Assembly: GCA_015680685.1 (NCBI GenBank)
Contig: MNCI01014205.1
Location: 609,416 to 631,789, forward strand
Direction of reading: 5' to 3'
Origin: Gnetum montanum
Taxonomy: Eukaryota; Streptophyta; Gnetopsida; Gnetales; Gnetaceae
Length of the DNA stretch: 22,374 nucleotides
Numbering within the stretch: position 1 is the first letter of the stretch; the number at the start of each line of letters is the position of its first letter. Positions 17,861-22,374 of this stretch are shown piece after piece. The translations under genes and the position numbers were made by a program. Below the pieces are notes generated by a model. That model saw only the letters and a program-made list of their open reading frames with translations, ran no database searches and had not been told where the DNA came from.

Positions 17861-18031
17861 TGTGCTCACCAACCACATTTATTACAATAAGTCTCATAGT
17901 TGTAGCGAATCTCTAGCAGTTTTTTTTTACTTGATAGTTAGAATGTTTTTTAAGTGCCCACAGCAGGAGTCAAAGAGTGTATGGATCTTTATTCAAACAC
18001 TATTGTACTTGAGCACGGTAGTGTGTGTAGC

Positions 18032-18055
18032 AATAAAGACAAGCTTTCTAATAAA
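18032..18055 (+). terminator. Twin polyadenylation signals in LTR-A
   Basis: AATAAA occurs at 18032 and 18050 within a segment (AATAAAGACAAGCTTTC) almost unchanged in copy 1 on the opposite strand (about 491-517). Such conservation in diverged copies marks it as the R-region 3'-end signal. Confidence 0.6.
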
Positions 18056-18623
18056 CCTTGTAGCACTTTGAAATAGATTAATTATTTCTTTATGCATTTA
18101 GTGTTTAAAGCAATTTCATTTAATGTTTTAAGTAATTAAGTAATTAATTAAGCTAGACTAAGCTAAATTAAATAGTGATTAATTAAGCACATAAGTACAA
18201 CCACCTCGAGGGTATGCTTGGCACTTGGTAATCCCAGTAACGCTTAACGTTTGGTAACCTAGTAGCGTTAAATGTATTGAAGATGTGTACAACAAGTGGG
18301 AACTAATGCTTATGTTAGGATTAGTTAAGTGTTAGCTAGTTAGACTAAATTAGCAATTAAATTACTTTATTCATCATTCTTTATTCTTAGGCGACTTAGA
18401 AAATAAAACATAAAAATGAAAAAAATCATATGCCTTAATTACACTTAATCATACCTTTGCATTTCACAAGTGTAATTGGGAAGACAACGATTGCAACAAT
18501 TAGTTTTACTTCCTAGAGACTAGTGTACTTAGAAGACTATAAGTCCAAAGAATTTGACTGAATCACACATGAATGCTTAGTGATTTGTATGGTTGGGCAT
18601 AAGGTCTACTCATCACTCATCAT

Positions 18624-18641
18624 TGGTGTTGTTGCTGAGGA
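18624..18641 (+). promoter_or_regulatory. Primer-binding site for tRNA-Asp, decayed
   Basis: TGGTGTTGTTGCTGAGGA, one base after the LTR end. The complement of the 3' end of plant tRNA-Asp is TGGCGCCGTTGCCGGGGA: 13 of 18 match and all five differences are C-to-T or G-to-A transitions. A tRNA-Asp primer is typical of Athila-type and related Ty3/gypsy elements, agreeing with the gag that follows. Confidence 0.8.
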
Positions 18642-18780
18642 CTCATAGTTTGCTACGTGTGCTATCTAGGACTTGGTGAAAATTATTTAAGATCATTGGA
18701 ACAAAGCCATGAAAGCTAAATCATTCTAAGTATAATAATAATTATAATTAACGCATACTAAAATTTTCTTTTAATCCAAA
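18642..18780 (+). other. Leader between primer site and gag
   Basis: Short AT-rich untranslated leader; no ORF. The gag start is taken as ATG 18781 because it begins a coherent frame (MSSSHKHDESKLLVPQEFK). Confidence 0.5.
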
Positions 18781-20380
18781 ATGTCTTCTTCTCACAAGCA
18801 TGATGAATCAAAATTGCTAGTGCCCCAAGAATTCAAAGTGGTATTCACTCATCTAGATGAGTTTATACCTAATTTCACCTTCATCCTCCATTAGGTTGAA
18901 TAGCTGCGGTGGATAGATATGAAGGACAACATTCTATTACCACCTAACCAATCTATTCCTGGGATGTTGCTCCAAACTCTTAATAGGTTGGGCATCTAGG
19001 ATCTTCATGAATAATTCGTTGTATAGGACCATGACTATCAAGACTACCATTCCACTAAAACACAATGCAAAAGAGATTGGCACTAGAAGAAGCTCCTTGA
19101 AGCTACAAAGGGGAAATGATCTACTAACCCCTTATTCCTATTAAACCAAAAAGCTAATAAGGATCCTCCCTCTAAGGGTTCTCAACATGAAGATTCTCCA
19201 TCCCTTGACTCTAGTGAAAGGGGGCTTGAACCCAAATTTAAAGTCCACTATCAATAATCCTAGTTCAAGAAAAAATGGGAGTCAAGGTAGGGGCTCAAGA
19301 AAGTATCATGATGATGATAAACTTGATGATCATGGCTATGAAAAGTAGAGAGGAGATGGCAGACACTGTGGTGATGGTAGTCCTTCTCCCTCTTCAACCT
19401 CTTCATTTGCATCTTCTTCTTCCTCCTTTGAATTTAATTGGAACTATAAGGGACAAAACCATGATGAAGGTGGATGGTGGGACAATAATGCTCATAGACC
19501 CTACCATGAACGAAGGGGTAGTAGAGGACATCATAGGAATCATTAAAATCATGATGATGATGAACCTTTACTAACAACTTAAAGCATGCTAGACATCACA
19601 AAGGTAGTTAGAATTCCAACTAGGCATGTGAAAGATGGCAAAATCAAGAGGTTGAATATGAACAATATCCCCATATTGAAGGGGGGATATAACTCAGATC
19701 CATAGACCTGTCTTCAAGCCTTTCATAATGCCTGTGCCTTATAGAACATCAAAAACGATTAGCAAAATCTTAAGCTATTTCCTAGGATACTCACAAAAGA
19801 AGCCAAAAGTTGGTATTGTCCCTTGGAGCCGAAATCAATTTGCAAATGGAGTACAATGCTTAAGCTATTCAATGAAAAATATCAGACGAGCTTTGGAGTG
19901 TCCAATTTGAGAAAGAAAATCCAAGGTTGGTGTCAAGAAACACATAAACCCTTAGATGTAGCCATGGGCATGTATTATTCCATTTTGCATAAATGTCCTA
20001 GCCATGGTTATTCTCAATGGAAGCAGCTTCATCATATCATGGATGGGCTTCAATCAAAAACAATGAGAGCCCTTGGGATCTATGCCCAAGGGAGACTATC
20101 AGAATTAAGGATCCATTAGATGCAAAGGTTAACTGAGAAGTTTTCCAAAGAAGAAGGTGAGTTGAGGAAACAGGAAATTGCTAAAGAATATAACCGAGAC
20201 CCTTCCATTAGAAAAAGGAAGTTCAATTTTGTGATAGTGAGGGGGAGGCACCACTTGATGAAGTGGTGCAGCAAAAAACCTTGCCGATTCAAAAATCCAT
20301 TTCCAAAATTTCAGCTAAGGTGGACAAAATGTGGGAATATTTGGATAAAAAGTTCTAAACTACTTTGAAAATTATAGAAT
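18781..20380 (+). pseudogene. Athila-like Ty3/gypsy gag, broken
   Basis: The N-terminal part, from ATG 18781 in frame 1, is broken by several stops. From about 19300 the frame is 2: a Ser-rich tract, then NWNYKGQNHDEGGWW and RPYHERRGSRGHH. The capsid core at 19665-20110 carries AFHNACAL, LKLFPRILTKEAKSWYCPLEP, KLFNEKYQTSF and LHKCPSHGYSQWKQLHHIMDGL, matching the plant retrotransposon-gag pattern (LFPxSLxxxAxxWxxxLxxxSIxxWxxxxxxFxxKYF). Two open stretches share this frame (19823-20119, 20120-20368), separated by one stop. A shift to frame 1 occurs near 20215. No intact capsid could be made. Confidence 0.8.
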
Positions 20381-21830
20381 AATCCAAAGAGTAAAGTAGT
20401 GATCATGATCATAGCAGAAAGAAGAAAGCTAAACGTGCTTACCAAAAAGATAAGGGTAAAGCTGCTACAGTAAAAGAGGTTGTGAAGTTAGAATCAAATG
20501 ATGATGGTGGATGTGACATCTACCAATATGAACATCCTAAGGAATGTTGCCCTATTGTGTCACACTTGTAGGAATTTTAGGTGTACACTCTGAATCCTAG
20601 GCTGGTAAGAAGGCAAGCATCCAGAAGATTGCCTTATCCTTAAGGAAATCCCAGGCAATTCCATGAACAATAAGCTTATTATCTAAGTGAAGCTCCACCA
20701 CAATCATATGAGCAGTACCATCAATGGCAGCACAAACAATCATGGGGGATGCCATCATTGAGGCAACAGTACCCTTACAGGTAGCCAAATCCATATGGAT
20801 ATTATGTCCAACAACCCATGTCTCTACATGATTCTTCTAGTCACACCTCATTCTAACATCACTACTACCCTCTAGAGTATTACAGAACTCACTCTCTATC
20901 TCCTAAATGGAAATCCCCATACCCTTATCATCCTCCTTATCCCTCAACACATGTTCCTCCTCCCTCAACCCAATTACTACTTGCTCCATCCATGCAAGGC
21001 AAGATTTCCATGCAGCCATATCAACATAATGCTACTAGGGCTGTTAACTTACAATCAATTCCTCTGCCAACACATGTTCCTCCTCCCTCAACCCAATTAC
21101 TACTTGCTCCATCCATGCAAGGCAAGATTTCCATGCAGCCATATCAACATAATGCTACTAGGGCTGTTAACTTACAATTAATTCCTCTGCCAAGTGGTTT
21201 GAAATCCAAACTAAGAAAAAGACCATTCTTCCAAACCAATAGCCCTACAAAACCCTCACCAACTTATGCAGCTAGTCACCCTATGTCTCCTTCTTCCTTT
21301 GCATCTATTCCTTTCAAGAACCCTTCAAACCAAATGCCTCCCAAGAATCGCACAATCATGTTAACCCACAGTGTATCTGATTGGATCAAGGTTGATAATC
21401 TTCCTAGGAAAAAAGTTGATCATGGAAATCCTCTCATCTACTTGCAAATTGCAAGAAATGAACCATGCAAGGCTCTTCTTGATTCAAGTTCTAGTGTCAA
21501 AATAATGTCTCATGAAATGTATAAAGCTTGGAACCTACCTCCTCTTAAGAAGAGCAACATTTATTTAGAATTAGAAGATCAATCCATCACCACTTCTTTG
21601 GGATAGGTGAAGAATATTGTGATCACTATTTATGGTTGATCCTATCCTATCGATTTCCTAATGATTAAGGTTGATAATTGTAAGGGGGACTTCACAATCA
21701 TTATGGAAAGGGCTTAGTTGAGTGCTGCTAATGTGCAAATGGACATTAGAGATCTTTCCTTAAAATTTTTTAAGGAAAATGCATTCGAAAAGATTAATAA
21801 GAAGAGAGTTACATGCATCATGTACAATAA
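20381..21830 (+). pseudogene. Gag C-terminus and retropepsin of the LTR-A element, broken
   Basis: Frame 1 carries a lysine-rich linker, then a zinc knuckle CDIYQYEHPKECCP (20512-20553), where the second Cys of CxxCxxxHxxxxC is Tyr. A Pro/Gln-rich spacer follows, containing a 123-bp duplication. Positions 20992-21606 are open for 204 codons, the longest frame in the window. It includes VDHGNPLIYLQIARNEPCKA and the protease site ALLDSSSSVKIMS (Asp at 21481), where the Gly of D-S/T-G is Ser. Beyond the stop at 21604-21606 the flap side continues in frame (TIIMERA then LSAANVQMDIRD, family IxLGRPWLxTAxxxIDxxx, with Leu-Gly-Arg damaged). The active site is dead even where the frame is open. Confidence 0.8.
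20945..21191 (+). repeat. 123-bp tandem duplication, nearly perfect
   Basis: Unit 1 is 20946-21068 and unit 2 is 21069-21191, each starting AACACATGTTCCTCC and ending AATTCCTCTGCC. Only one difference was found by eye (ACAATCAATT against ACAATTAATT). The unit is 41 codons, so the frame is kept in the gag spacer. Confidence 0.92.
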
Positions 21831-22347
21831 TACAAGGTGTAACTGTGTGCAAAAGCTATGATCTATTAAAACCACATCAATCAAAGCATGTAGCTAGTGT
21901 GTAGATGAATTTGAAATTCAAAAGTGCCTATACACAATAGCCACCAAGTAGGAGGGCATCTAGTGGCTGACAACTAATCCTAAAAGTAACTCACTTTGCA
22001 TGAAACCAACTAAGACTCTAACTTGTGCCTATGTTGAAGACATGCATGAACTAGAGCAAGTTCATCACCAACTCTTTGATGATGAACCTAATGATACTTA
22101 TTGGGAAGAGTTGGAAATCCCTGATAATTTTAAATAGGAGCCCTTGGAGTTGAAAACTCTACTTACTAGTATGGAGTATGCATTCTTGAAAAATGGCAAG
22201 CTAGTAATAATCAATGTCAACCTTGCCCTTGAACAAAAAGAGAAGATGCTAAACGTGGTTAACAAATGGCCAACAACCTTTGCTTGGTCATATTCTGAAC
22301 TCACTGGGATTGATCTTAGGACATGCCAACATCGCATCTATACTAAT
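21831..22347 (+). pseudogene. Pol linker up to the start of RT, truncated
   Basis: Frame 1 continues with several stops through CAYVEDMHELEQVHHQLFDDE, PLELKTLLTSMEYAFLKNGK (22141-22200) and TFAWSYSELTGIDLRTCQHRI (22276-22338). These are the segments that precede RT in Athila/Tat-type pol (family PLELKxLPxxLKYAFL...IGWSxxDLxGIxPxxCxHRI). The sequence stops at the HRIY position, where the RT domain would start, because the edge of an opposite LTR-A copy begins at 22348. RT, RNase H and integrase are not in the window. Confidence 0.75.
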
Positions 22348-22374
22348 TGATGAGTGGCGAGGTACCCCTACACT
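22348..22374 (-). mobile_element. Edge of LTR-A copy 4 (minus orientation)
   Basis: TGATGAGTGGCGAGGTACCC and the next seven bases match the start of the solo LTR after its N (1804-1829), with a CpG where that copy has TG. The orientation is opposite to the element it interrupts. Only 27 bp are visible, so solo LTR or full element cannot be decided; the last five flank bases are CTAAT. Confidence 0.8.

Larger units (their letters stand above)
17730..18622 (+). mobile_element. LTR-A copy 3: 5' LTR of the plus-strand element
   Basis: Starts TAATGAGTCATCC (family TGATGAGT) and ends CACTCATCA at 18622, followed at once by a primer-binding site, so it is a 5' LTR. It is the reverse complement of the LTRs at 1-819 and 1785-2580: same order of TATA box (17852-17860), two AATAAA signals (18032-18037, 18050-18055), twin GGTAAYC motif (18224-18243, 18250-18267) and terminal TCATCACTCATCA. 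It has lost most CpGs. At 893 bp it is somewhat longer than the solo LTR. It inserted at the end of SINE-like unit 2. Confidence 0.88.

Noticed and set aside
17838-18071. 77-codon ORF
   Set aside because: Lies inside LTR-A over the TATA and polyadenylation signals and is not kept in the other copies.
19275-19574. Plus-strand 99-codon Met-rich ORF
   Set aside because: Composition is that of an off-frame read; the gag-like Ser-rich frame is frame 2.
20597-20794. Minus-strand 65-codon ORF
   Set aside because: Antisense to the gag-protease spacer; no family resemblance.
20951-21181. Plus-strand 76-codon ORF
   Set aside because: Off-frame read of the 123-bp duplication; the real frame is the 204-codon one.

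Overview
This window looks like repeat-dense nuclear DNA of a land plant with a large, old-transposon-filled genome. A gymnosperm such as a conifer would fit, but that is inference; no species marker was found. Every recognisable coding stretch is a retroelement remnant riddled with stop codons and frameshifts. No intact host gene, tRNA, rRNA or CRISPR array is supported. A plant is indicated by Ty3/gypsy remnants of the Athila/Tat and chromovirus types, a primer-binding site derived from plant tRNA-Asp, RTE- and L1-type LINEs, tRNA-headed SINE-like units, and a small T-rich intron fossil.

Layout. 1-3000: two minus-strand LTRs of one family (called LTR-A here; ends TGATGAGT/ACTCATCA) sit in old minus-strand LINEs. 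The first (1-819) is cut by the window edge and lies in an RTE-type LINE. The second (1785-2580) is a solo LTR with a 5-bp TGTAT target-site duplication inside a second LINE, and it contains the window's only N. 3100-4531: a decayed plus-strand ORF of unknown family, with a spliceosomal intron fossil, leads to a 29-bp tandem array. 4700-8620: a minus-strand Tat-like gag-protease without reverse transcriptase. 8640-10200: non-coding, with degenerate repeats and a second 29-bp array in the opposite orientation. 10393-11310: a plus-strand pol stub, a polypurine tract and an LTR-like repeat (LTR-B).

11452-12760: a chromovirus RT/RNase H remnant interrupted by a SINE-like insert. 13383-15781: a plus-strand L1-like LINE (end of the endonuclease, then RT), ending against a second LTR-B copy. 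16000-16560: a minus-strand LINE zinc-domain tail. 17385-17725: two SINE-like units. 17730-22347: a plus-strand LTR-A element with LTR, decayed tRNA-Asp primer site, gag, protease and the approach to RT. It is cut at the RT threshold by the edge of another, oppositely oriented LTR-A copy that runs off the window.

The elements do not cooperate; they are nested insertions of different ages. I found no convincing undescribed functional system. The structures most worth a second look are the inverted pair of 29-bp arrays around an RT-less gag-protease block, the twin motif kept in all LTR-A copies, the intron-bearing unknown ORF, and a 123-bp tandem duplication that is almost perfect inside an otherwise badly decayed element.
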